Shown in pieces: positions 1 to 5,896 of a stretch of 10,689 nt of DNA. Within the stretch, counting starts at the first letter, position 1, and each line of letters begins with the position of its first letter. Source of the DNA: SAR202 cluster bacterium (GTDB lineage: Bacteria; Chloroflexota; Dehalococcoidia; SAR202; CAJWER01); NCBI GenBank assembly GCA_030740335.1, contig JASLXL010000055.1, positions 1 through 10,689 on the forward strand, in the 5' to 3' direction. The notes beneath the pieces were generated by a model, which was not told where the DNA came from, made no database searches, and saw only the letters and a list, made by a program, of their open reading frames with translations. The translations under genes and the position numbers were made by a program.

Positions 1-210
1 CTATTCGTCCTTGCGGTTGCCACTGACACATCGACCGTCTACGCTTGGTACGCGGTTATCGGTGGGTCCTCGGTGCTTGTGCTGCATCGCGAGAACATTT
101 CCCGCCTCATCAGGGGCGAGGAGCGCAAGATCGGTCAGCGCGCGGTCGAAGCCGGGCCCAGTCAGGAACCCAGTGGGCAAAAAGGATTCCGGTGGCCCGG
201 GTCGGTGTAG
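1..210 (+). CDS. plsY: Acyl-phosphate:glycerol-3-phosphate acyltransferase PlsY, C-terminal end (partial)
   Basis: The reading frame is open from base 1 and ends at TAG 208-210, leaving the last 69 codons of a gene that starts outside the window. The first ~27 residues are hydrophobic and look like the final membrane span. They run into HRENISRLIRGEERKIG, which fits the conserved cytoplasmic end of PlsY (His-Arg-x-Asn-Ile-x-Arg-Leu, then Gly-x-Glu-x-Lys). PlsY is an inner-membrane enzyme that transfers an acyl group from acyl-phosphate to sn-glycerol-3-phosphate, giving lysophosphatidate. The ~22 residues after that motif are a polar tail rich in Gly, Pro and Gln that looks unconserved. The gene overlaps the start of gpsA by 19 nt, so the two are probably cotranscribed and translationally coupled. 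This fits, since GpsA makes the substrate of PlsY. The call rests on a short fragment, but the motif and the neighbour agree. Confidence 0.85.
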   Translation, partial: LFVLAVATDTSTVYAWYAVIGGSSVLVLHRENISRLIRGEERKIGQRAVEAGPSQEPSGQKGFRWPGSV

Positions 211-1208
211 CCGGAACCACTAGCTGGGGCACCACTCTTGCCATTCTAGGCGCTCGCGCCGGGCAGGAAGTCAACCTGTGGACACGCACCGAAAACGAGG
301 CCGAACGGCTTCGCGCCGATGGCGAGAACCACAGGTTTCTTCCGGGAATACCCCTACCTGACGGTATAACTGTCACCTCGTCGGCGGATGACGCCTTTGG
401 TGATGTCGAGATCGTGCTGATAGTCGTACCTTCAAGGACTTTGAGAGCTAATGCCCGGGCTATCGGTGGTCACATCGCGCCCTCGGCTGTGGTGGTTAGC
501 GCGACCAAGGGTCTTGAGTTGGGTACCCGCAAACGAATGAGCGAAATCCTAGCTGAGGAACTGCCAGAACAGTTCGCGGACAAGATATGCTGCATGTCCG
601 GACCCAATCTGGCTGCCGAGATATGCCAGGGCAAGCCGTCGTCCACAGTTTTAGCATCGTCCAGCCTCGACAACGTCAAGCACGTCCAATCCCTCATTAG
701 TTTGTCCGGGTTCCGGATATATACCAACGACGATATCATCGGCGTTGAGTTGGGCGGTGCTCTAAAGAATATTATCGCGCTGGGAGCGGGGGTATGTGAC
801 GCCCTGAATCTAGGCGACAACACCAAGGCCGCGTTCATGACCAGGGGCCTCGCGGAAATGGCCAGGCTTGGGGTGGCTGCAGGCGCGGAAGCGATAACAT
901 TCGCCGGGCTTGCTGGGGTCGGAGATTTGATAGCGACCTGCTCCAGCCCCCTTAGCAGAAACCACCAGGTGGGAGAACGCCTTGCCCGTGGAGAGACGTT
1001 GGAGCAGATCCGCGCATCCATGCCGCACGTGGCTGAGGGGGTAGATACGACCGCTGCCGCTGCAGGTCTGGCGGATGCCCTGGGCGTGGACATGCCCATT
1101 ACGAAAGCGACCTACGAGGTGCTTTTCAACGGGGTACGTGTTCAGGACGCGATCACTGCTCTACTCGGGCGCGTCCCCGCACCTGAGTGGGCCGGAGTCT
1201 GGCCCTGA
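192..1208 (+). CDS. gpsA: NAD(P)-dependent glycerol-3-phosphate dehydrogenase GpsA
   Basis: This cytosolic enzyme reduces dihydroxyacetone phosphate to sn-glycerol-3-phosphate, the backbone of phospholipids. The chosen start is GTG 192, with an AAAGGA ribosome binding site at 181-186 and 5 nt spacing. It gives 338 residues beginning MARVGVAG, like other GpsA proteins. Reading further upstream (to ATG 45) only adds residues shadowing plsY. The N-terminal Rossmann domain carries GTTSWGTT in place of the usual GAGSWGTA. Further family motifs follow in order: VPSRTLR, SATKGLE, SGPNLAAEI, the catalytic-lysine block VELGGALKNIIALGAG, GDNTKAA, FAGLAGVGDLIATC and SRNHQVG. Length is normal. The gene overlaps the end of plsY and converges on rsmE, with 16 nt between the two stop codons. 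A weak 5-bp hairpin (GGGCC/GGCCC, 1189-1205) lies at its end without a T-run, so no terminator can be called. Confidence 0.95.
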   Translation: MARVGVAGTTSWGTTLAILGARAGQEVNLWTRTENEAERLRADGENHRFLPGIPLPDGITVTSSADDAFGDVEIVLIVVPSRTLRANARAIGGHIAPSAVVVSATKGLELGTRKRMSEILAEELPEQFADKICCMSGPNLAAEICQGKPSSTVLASSSLDNVKHVQSLISLSGFRIYTNDDIIGVELGGALKNIIALGAGVCDALNLGDNTKAAFMTRGLAEMARLGVAAGAEAITFAGLAGVGDLIATCSSPLSRNHQVGERLARGETLEQIRASMPHVAEGVDTTAAAAGLADALGVDMPITKATYEVLFNGVRVQDAITALLGRVPAPEWAGVWP

Positions 1209-1224
1209 CGATCTGGCCCGAGCT

Positions 1225-1971
1225 CTAGTCTCCCATCTCTCCCAACTCGTACATCACTGTGGAGATTACTGCCAGAGATGCCGTCTCCGCGCGCAGGATG
1301 CGTCGCCCAAGGGTTATGGGTACTATGCTCTCCGCCCGCGCAAGGTCCACCTCTTCGCGCGTCAGCCCGCCCTCCGGTCCAATAAATATGCCGATGCGGT
1401 CCCGGTGTCGCGACCTGCGCTTGATTTGACCCAGGGCCTGCCTGATACTATCGTTCCTCTCCATCTCCCAAGGGATCATGCCTGGACCGACGTGGTTGTT
1501 GCAGGCCTCGCGGAGTTCAATGGCTGTGCCGACGTAAGGCACACGGCCTCTACCTGACTGCTCCGCAGCCTCTCGGACAATGGTTCGCCACCGCTCATAG
1601 CGACCATCGCTCCATTTCCGCGCGTTGGGTATGGATCGCTCGCAGATCATAGGGACGAAGGAGGACACTCCCAGTTCGGTGCCCTTTTGGAGTACATACT
1701 CGAACTTGTCGCCCTTGATGATAGCCTGGTACAGAGTGATTTCGATGCCGGGCTCGCCTTCGCACATGCCTGACTCGACCACGTCGCCGATGACCAGTTC
1801 AGTCGACACGGAGCGCAGCACCACCCGATACTCTAAACCGCTGCCATCCAGCACAATGACGTTGTTCCCTGGGCGGCCTCTGAGTACGCGAGTTATCTGT
1901 GAGGCGGCGCCGCCTTCGAGAGACACGCGGCTGCCCGATATGGACTCTGGTGATACGAAAAACCGGTGCAT
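1225..1971 (-). CDS. rsmE: 16S rRNA (uracil(1498)-N3)-methyltransferase RsmE
   Basis: RsmE is a SPOUT-class methyltransferase that uses S-adenosylmethionine to methylate N3 of U1498 in 16S rRNA in the assembled small subunit. The 248-residue product has the usual length and start (MHRFFV). An N-terminal PUA-like domain spans roughly residues 1-75. The SPOUT knot domain follows, with the conserved EAAEQSGR (134-141), GPEGGLT (198-204) and LGRRILRAETA (221-231), which form the cofactor-binding knot. The ATG at 1971-1969 is preceded by GGAGG (1981-1977) with 5 nt spacing. That site sits in the 14-nt gap after the prmA stop, so the gene is probably the last of the dnaJ-prmA-rsmE transcript. The same order follows the dnaK operon in many Gram-positive bacteria. 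Nothing looks broken. Confidence 0.95.
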   Translation of the reverse strand: MHRFFVSPESISGSRVSLEGGAASQITRVLRGRPGNNVIVLDGSGLEYRVVLRSVSTELVIGDVVESGMCEGEPGIEITLYQAIIKGDKFEYVLQKGTELGVSSFVPMICERSIPNARKWSDGRYERWRTIVREAAEQSGRGRVPYVGTAIELREACNNHVGPGMIPWEMERNDSIRQALGQIKRRSRHRDRIGIFIGPEGGLTREEVDLARAESIVPITLGRRILRAETASLAVISTVMYELGEMGD

Positions 1972-1985
1972 CTGGACCTCCGGGA

Positions 1986-2891
1986 CTAGGCGCCCTTGGT
2001 CGCTACCAGGGCGACCCAGTCGCCATCGATCACACCGCGCTCGATGACTGCGCCTGCCGACGCAAGAGCCTGGCGGACGGACTCCTGCCGCGCGTCGAGG
2101 ATGCCAGAGGCGATGATCCGACCACCCGGTCGGAGTGCGCCGATCATGTCGACGGCCAGTTCCGAGACCACTTTGCCAGATACATTGGCGACCACCAGGT
2201 CGAATCCATCGGTAGGGATCAGGCTCTTGGTCAGGGTCCCTTGGTAGACCGTGACGATACCGTCAACGCCGTTGTCGGTGATGTTGGCGGCGGCAGAGCG
2301 GGCTGCCACATCGTCGATTTCCACTCCTACTACAGAGGCGACTCCCAGCTTGGCTGCGACTATGGACAATATACCTGACCCGCATCCCACATCCAGCACT
2401 CGCATTTCCGGTGTGCAGAACTCCTCCAGGAGCACCATGCACATGTGCGTGGTAGGGTGGTGCCCAGTGCCGAATGCCATGCCGGGGTCGAGCCCGATCA
2501 CGATGTCGGATTCGGACGCTACATACTCGCGCCAGGTTGGGACAACAACCATCCGCTCGCCAATGTGAAGTATATGGAAATGGCGCTTCCACGCCTGCTC
2601 CCAGTCCTCCTCCTCCACGACACGCTCCTTTAAAGGGGAGATCGGGCAAAGGTGGGATACAAGGGCGACGCCCACATCGATTCCGCCGCGGCGCGACTTC
2701 GTAGTTGAATCGATGGGCAGGTAGGTCGTGATCCTCACGTCGTTGGGGTCCGGAGGTACCTCGCCCTCGTCCGGGTTGAATCCGCCGGGTTCTTCCATTG
2801 CCACGCCGCCGTGACCATATCGATGGAAAATATGCGACAAGGGTTCTACGAACTCAGCGGGGGCATCGACACTCAGCTCAAGCCACTGCAA
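1986..2891 (-). CDS. prmA: Ribosomal protein L11 methyltransferase PrmA
   Basis: PrmA trimethylates ribosomal protein L11 using S-adenosylmethionine. The product is 301 residues, normal for the family. Residues 1-110 form the substrate-recognition part, including EEDWEQAWKRHF (94-105), where the family has EDWE.AWK. The Rossmann methyltransferase domain carries DPGMAFGTGHHPTT (135-148) and the cofactor-binding DVGCGSG (167-173). Two positions differ from the usual sequence: GTGHHPTT where GTGTHPTT is typical, and VANVSG (234-239) where VANILA is typical. The start is a TTG at 2891-2889. The GGAG ribosome binding site (2900-2897) lies in the last codons of dnaJ, 5 nt upstream, and only 2 nt separate the dnaJ stop from the TTG, so the two are likely translationally coupled. 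I see no in-frame ATG near this point that would give a better N-terminus. Confidence 0.92.
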   Translation of the reverse strand: MQWLELSVDAPAEFVEPLSHIFHRYGHGGVAMEEPGGFNPDEGEVPPDPNDVRITTYLPIDSTTKSRRGGIDVGVALVSHLCPISPLKERVVEEEDWEQAWKRHFHILHIGERMVVVPTWREYVASESDIVIGLDPGMAFGTGHHPTTHMCMVLLEEFCTPEMRVLDVGCGSGILSIVAAKLGVASVVGVEIDDVAARSAAANITDNGVDGIVTVYQGTLTKSLIPTDGFDLVVANVSGKVVSELAVDMIGALRPGGRIIASGILDARQESVRQALASAGAVIERGVIDGDWVALVATKGA

Positions 2892-2893
2892 GG

Positions 2894-4042
2894 TTACTCC
2901 GAGCCGCCCATAGAGTCCTTGAATTTATCAAACCAGCCCTTGTCATCGGCGTCCACTGACGCGCTTCTGTCAAGGCTCTCCGACAGTTCCTGGAGAAGGC
3001 GGCGCTGGTTCTCGTCGAGGCGTCTAGGCGTCTGGACGACTATCGTGATCAGCTGGTCCCCTCGCTGATTCTCTCTGCCCAGGTATGGTACGCCGTTGTC
3101 CTTGAGCCTGATGATGTCGCCGGTCTGGGTTCCGGGTGGAACCTCGACATCGGCCTCGCCGTCCAGAGTTGGCACCTTCAAGGTAGTACCGAGGGCGGCG
3201 TCGGCGACATTGATTACCTGGGGATGGACGATGTCGTAGCCGTCCCTCCTGAATAGCTTGTGTGGCTTAACTCGGACTGAAACGTAGAGATCCCCCGGAT
3301 GGCCACCGTTAGTTCCAGGCTCGCCCTCGCCGGTGAGCCTGATCTGGGTTCCGGATTCGATCCCAGCGGGAATGGACACAGCCAGCTTCCGCCTTCGGAC
3401 CTCGGTGCCGCGACCTTTGCACTGTATGCATGGGTCGCTGATGACCTTGCCCTCTCCCTGGCACTTGTTACAGGCTGAGACCTGGACGAACTGGCCGAAG
3501 ATGCTCTGGGACCCGCGGCGTATCTCTCCAGATCCTCCGCAGTTCGGGCAGGCGACTGCCTGAGATTCTGGTTCACTTCGGTCACCCCGGCACTTGCTGC
3601 AGACCTCGGTCCGCCTCACCTCTTGTTCGCGCTCGGCGCCGAAGGCCGCCTCCTCGAATTCCACGTTGACGGAGTACTGCAGGTCAGAGCCGCGTCTCGT
3701 GCTGCGTGCCCTCGATTGAGACTGCGTACCCGATCCGCCGCCAAAGAAAGCCTCGAAGATATCGCCGAAGCCTCCGAAGTTGTCGAAACCGTCGAAACCT
3801 TGCGCGCCGTTCTGACCGACACCCGCGTGGCCGAACCGGTCGTAGTTAGAGCGTTTCTCCGAGTCCGTGAGGACCTGATAGGCCTCGTTGACCTCTTTGA
3901 ACTTCTCTACCGCGCCTTCGGCCTTGTTCCGGTCAGGGTGGAACTCTAGGGCGAGCTTTCTAAAAGCCTTCTTGAGCTGCTCATCTGAGGCGCCCTTGGA
4001 GACACCCAGAACTTCATAGTAATCTCGTTTTTGTGTGGTCAT
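2894..4042 (-). CDS. dnaJ: Co-chaperone DnaJ (type I, with zinc fingers)
   Basis: DnaJ (Hsp40) delivers unfolded proteins to DnaK and stimulates its ATPase. The 382-residue product is a complete class A protein. The J domain (about 5-70) has the HPD triad at 35-37. A Gly/Phe-rich linker (about 71-105) includes [12 protein letters not shown]. Four CxxC zinc-binding pairs lie at C148/C151, C165/C168, C191/C194 and C205/C208. The substrate-binding beta domains follow. The first zinc motif reads CSKCRGD and lacks the usual second Gly. The ATG at 4042-4040 is preceded by GGGGAG (4051-4046), with only 3 nt between, which is short. A promoter lies just upstream (4074-4102). Downstream, prmA starts 2 nt after the TAA. 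The partner genes dnaK and grpE are not in this window. Confidence 0.96.
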   Translation of the reverse strand: MTTQKRDYYEVLGVSKGASDEQLKKAFRKLALEFHPDRNKAEGAVEKFKEVNEAYQVLTDSEKRSNYDRFGHAGVGQNGAQGFDGFDNFGGFGDIFEAFFGGGSGTQSQSRARSTRRGSDLQYSVNVEFEEAAFGAEREQEVRRTEVCSKCRGDRSEPESQAVACPNCGGSGEIRRGSQSIFGQFVQVSACNKCQGEGKVISDPCIQCKGRGTEVRRRKLAVSIPAGIESGTQIRLTGEGEPGTNGGHPGDLYVSVRVKPHKLFRRDGYDIVHPQVINVADAALGTTLKVPTLDGEADVEVPPGTQTGDIIRLKDNGVPYLGRENQRGDQLITIVVQTPRRLDENQRRLLQELSESLDRSASVDADDKGWFDKFKDSMGGSE

Positions 4043-4231
4043 CCACTCCCCGTTATTCGAGCATCAACTTCCAATTATAGGTTCTTTCACATAGAGCTAC
4101 AAGGGTGTTTTGCTCAATGTATTGGCCTGACGGTGACGTAGTCCGGGGCGCGAATTCTGGTAGAGGGGAGGGTCGAGCGGAGGTGCGATGGGACATTTGC
4201 AGGGGCACGACGGGCGATGGAAAGGGCAGGG
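4043..4231. other. hrcA-dnaJ intergenic spacer
   Basis: This 189-nt gap occupies the place where grpE and dnaK sit in the usual hrcA-grpE-dnaK-dnaJ order. I see no remnant of either coding sequence on either strand, no convincing terminator after hrcA, and no CIRCE operator. The dnaJ-proximal part holds a leftward promoter. The hrcA-proximal ~125 bases hold no recognisable signal. Confidence 0.6.
4074..4102 (-). promoter_or_regulatory. Predicted sigma-70-type promoter for dnaJ
   Basis: Read leftward, a perfect -10 box TATAAT (4079-4074) lies 17 nt after a TTGTAG -35 box (4102-4097, 4 of 6 matches to TTGACA). Transcription would start near 4067 and give a leader of about 25 nt before the dnaJ ATG. 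It implies that dnaJ-prmA-rsmE can be expressed apart from hrcA. No CIRCE repeat overlaps it. Confidence 0.55.
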
Positions 4232-5257
4232 CTACGCGCCGTGAACCCCCTCTACCATCTCGCTCATCACTAGGCCTAGCAACTCCACCCCGGCGATAGC
4301 CCTGGAGTACTCCATTCTCATCGGGCCCACGGCGCCGACAGTTCCTACGGCCTCGCCGGGGATGCCATAACGTCCGATAACCACGCTGAGGGGCCACATG
4401 AAATCGCCCCGGTTCTCCTGTCCGATGACCACGCGGACGACGCCCGTCTCCGGGGCCTCCTCGAGAATCGCCCGGACCAGCGTGCCGTCTTCTGCGGCCT
4501 CGAGGACCGCCCTCATTGTCTCTACCCCGGCGATCTCCGGTTGAGCCAGAAGCAGCCTGAGCCCATCCACATAGTGGTCGCTCATGGACGCCGAGTCTTC
4601 CTCCTTGAGCATAAGGACAGTTGAGTCGACGACCTCTTCTTCCAGGGGGGAAAGCTCCATTTCCCGGGCCTTGATCTGTTGCCGCGTGAGACCGCCAATC
4701 AGTTTGCTAACTTTGTTGGCGGTCATCTCGAGCTTTGGGGTCGCAAGGGGGACCTTCAGCCGAATCAATTGACGCCTCACTCGCGTCTGGCCAAACACGA
4801 CGATGACTAGCGCCAGCAGGTCTTGTAGGGAAACGAGTTGGACCCGGTTCACCTTCGCCTCTCGCGTCCGTGGAGACGTAGCTATGGCGAGGTTCTCGAC
4901 CAGTTCCGACAGCACGGCTGCCGCCACGGTGGTCCACTCCTCGACATCTCTCTCAACCTCCATCAGTTGCTTGCGGACCTTTTTCATGACGGAATGGGGA
5001 ATGGTACCGGCGTGAGGCGACGCCACGGTCTCCACGTATATGCGGTATCCTTTGTCGAGGGGGACGCTCCCAGCGGAGGTGTGTGGGCGAGTCAGGTATC
5101 CGCCCTGCTCAAGTGCGGAAACCTCGTTCCTAATCGTTGCGGAGCTGACGCCCAGATCGTGGTTCCGTACGATGGACTCGGATGCGATGGGCGAGCCCGT
5201 CCTGATATAGTCATTTACGATCAGGTTCAGTATGTCTGTCTCTCTGGTAGTCAGCAT
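4232..5257 (-). CDS. hrcA: Heat-inducible transcription repressor HrcA
   Basis: HrcA is a dimeric repressor of class I heat-shock genes. In known systems it binds the CIRCE inverted repeat and needs GroEL to fold. The 341-residue product matches the family throughout. A winged helix-turn-helix occupies residues 1-75, with SSATIRNEVSALEQGGYL and PHTSAGSVPLDKGYRIYV; the family usually has PHTSAGR(I/V)PTDKGYR. A central dimerisation region follows. The C-terminal part includes VVIGQENRG and GPMRMEYSRAI (from about 311), where GPtRMdY is typical. The start is ATG 5257-5255, with GAGGT (5268-5264) 6 nt upstream. An in-frame TTG two codons earlier leaves no room for a ribosome binding site. It is the first gene of the leftward cluster and has its own promoter. 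No CIRCE is visible near it, so autoregulation cannot be read from this sequence. Confidence 0.95.
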   Translation of the reverse strand: MLTTRETDILNLIVNDYIRTGSPIASESIVRNHDLGVSSATIRNEVSALEQGGYLTRPHTSAGSVPLDKGYRIYVETVASPHAGTIPHSVMKKVRKQLMEVERDVEEWTTVAAAVLSELVENLAIATSPRTREAKVNRVQLVSLQDLLALVIVVFGQTRVRRQLIRLKVPLATPKLEMTANKVSKLIGGLTRQQIKAREMELSPLEEEVVDSTVLMLKEEDSASMSDHYVDGLRLLLAQPEIAGVETMRAVLEAAEDGTLVRAILEEAPETGVVRVVIGQENRGDFMWPLSVVIGRYGIPGEAVGTVGAVGPMRMEYSRAIAGVELLGLVMSEMVEGVHGA

Positions 5258-5305
5258 CGGCAAACCTCAGTTGTCTGCACCGGGGCGAGCCTTCCCCCAC
5301 CACCG

Positions 5306-5335
5306 AATCTAGCATTGTGGTTTGCATCGTGTCAA
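5306..5335 (-). promoter_or_regulatory. Predicted sigma-70-type promoter for hrcA
   Basis: Read leftward, TTGACA (5335-5330) is a perfect -35 box, followed by an 18-nt spacer and TAGATT (5311-5306) with a TG one base upstream (extended -10). The predicted start is near 5299, about 40 nt before the hrcA ATG. A short inverted repeat, ACCAC (5299-5303) and GTGGT (5317-5321), straddles the -10 box and could be an operator, but it is only 5 bp per arm and does not match CIRCE. Confidence 0.65.
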
Positions 5336-5480
5336 GGGAGCGCGAACTCATTCCAAGTGGTGCCGGGGGCGGGGCAAATCTTGAGCCGGTCCGGGTGTGT
5401 GTAGGGCATGGGTGGGGTTAATGCCCAGTCCGCGGGTCCATCCGCGTTGGATACTTGTAGCTATGGCGCCCCATTTCAAA
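5336..5480. other. Spacer between the divergent hrcA and ilv promoters
   Basis: There is no supportable gene here. The only structure noted is a 6-bp inverted repeat, GGGCAT (5404-5409) and ATGCCC (5421-5426), with an 11-nt G-rich loop and no T-run after it. An ATG-initiated frame starts at 5409, but it lacks a ribosome binding site and runs into the T-box leader, so I do not call it a gene. Confidence 0.5.
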
Positions 5481-5510
5481 TTGACACTCGCGCGGCGCTC
5501 ATGCTATATT
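5481..5510 (+). promoter_or_regulatory. Predicted promoter of the ilv T-box leader and operon
   Basis: TTGACA (5481-5486) is a perfect -35 box. It is separated by 18 nt from TATATT (5505-5510), a good -10 box. Transcription would start near 5517, just upstream of the T-box Stem I base at 5536, as expected for a T-box operon. A 10-bp perfect palindrome, TGTTCGAACA (5518-5527), lies at the predicted start point. A second consensus-like TATAAT at 5538-5543 has no good -35 box and falls in the Stem I base, so it is probably not a promoter. Confidence 0.72.
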
Positions 5511-5535
5511 GTTCGTCTGTTCGAACATACATACG

Positions 5536-5858
5536 CATATAATGCGTTGATGGGGAGTAGTAGCGGCGCGCGCGCGATAGAGAGCCGGGGATGGTGGAAA
5601 TCCGGTGCGGCAATACCCCGTGAACTCGCCCCGGAGCACTCGTCTTGAAAGGGAGTTAAAGGGGATATGACACCGCAGGACATATACGCCGTGACGGCGC
5701 GTCCTGCGGTATTGGTATCATCTTCACACTTCAACTAGGGATGGGCGGTTGGCCCCGTTACGGCCTTTTGAGTGGCCTTGATCTTGGATTGAGGCAATTA
5801 GGGTGGTACCACGAGACTCAACGTCCCGTCCCTTTCTAGGGCGGGACTTTTTGTTTGT
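5536..5858 (+). promoter_or_regulatory. T-box riboswitch leader of the ilv operon
   Basis: T-box leaders bind a tRNA by its anticodon and sense the free acceptor end to decide between antitermination and termination. The conserved T-box AGGGTGGTACCACG is at 5800-5813, directly before a terminator. Stem I can close by CATAT (5536-5540) with ATATG (5665-5669). It contains GAGTAGTAG (5555-5563, the loop-E side), AGAG (5581-5584), CCGGGG (5585-5590) paired with CCCCGG (5629-5634), GGTGG (5593-5597) and GTGAA (5620-5624). Stem II is a perfect 10-bp pair, 5672-5681 with 5701-5710, capped by CGCCG/CGGCG. Stem III is a 9-bp hairpin at 5775-5795. Antiterminator pairings AGGG (5800-5803) with CCCT (5830-5833) and ACG with CGT (5822-5824) exclude the terminator. 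The bulge TGGT should pair with ACCA, meaning a tRNA with A73, which fits Val, Ile or Leu. The specifier triplet is not resolved. GGG (5651-5653) fits the usual layout but means Gly; GTT (5655-5657) would be Val. Confidence 0.93.
5823..5858 (+). terminator. Intrinsic terminator of the T-box leader
   Basis: A 9-bp stem, 5823-5831 paired with 5839-5847 (one G-U pair), has a 7-nt loop and is followed by a T-rich run from 5848 (five Ts, G, three Ts). Its left arm overlaps the bases needed for the antiterminator, so the two structures are mutually exclusive. The ilvB ribosome binding site comes 27 nt further on, so termination here would silence the whole operon. Confidence 0.93.
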
Positions 5859-5896
5859 CACCCCATTGTGGTTTTAGGATATTTGGAGATCGATCA

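Noticed and set aside
45..191. Longer gpsA start at ATG 45
   Set aside because: The extra 49 residues are an out-of-frame reading of plsY. GTG 192 has a good ribosome binding site and gives the family N-terminus.
1189..1205. Bidirectional terminator between gpsA and rsmE
   Set aside because: The stem is only 5 bp and lies inside the gpsA coding end, with no T-run on either strand.
5258..5263. hrcA start at TTG 5263
   Set aside because: The GAGGT ribosome binding site directly abuts this TTG, leaving no spacing. The ATG two codons later is spaced correctly.
5538..5543. TATAAT as a second ilv promoter
   Set aside because: There is no -35 box at a suitable distance, and the bases are needed for the Stem I base pairing with 5665-5669.
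5635..5659. CIRCE-like half site (AGCACTC followed by GAGT) in the ilv leader
   Set aside because: The arms are spaced 11 nt instead of 9, the right arm breaks down after GAGT, and the sequence is explained by T-box Stem I.
5855..5896. Longer ilvB start at TTG 5855
   Set aside because: It lies in the terminator T-run with no ribosome binding site. ATG 5897 has GGAG at 8 nt and the usual N-terminus.
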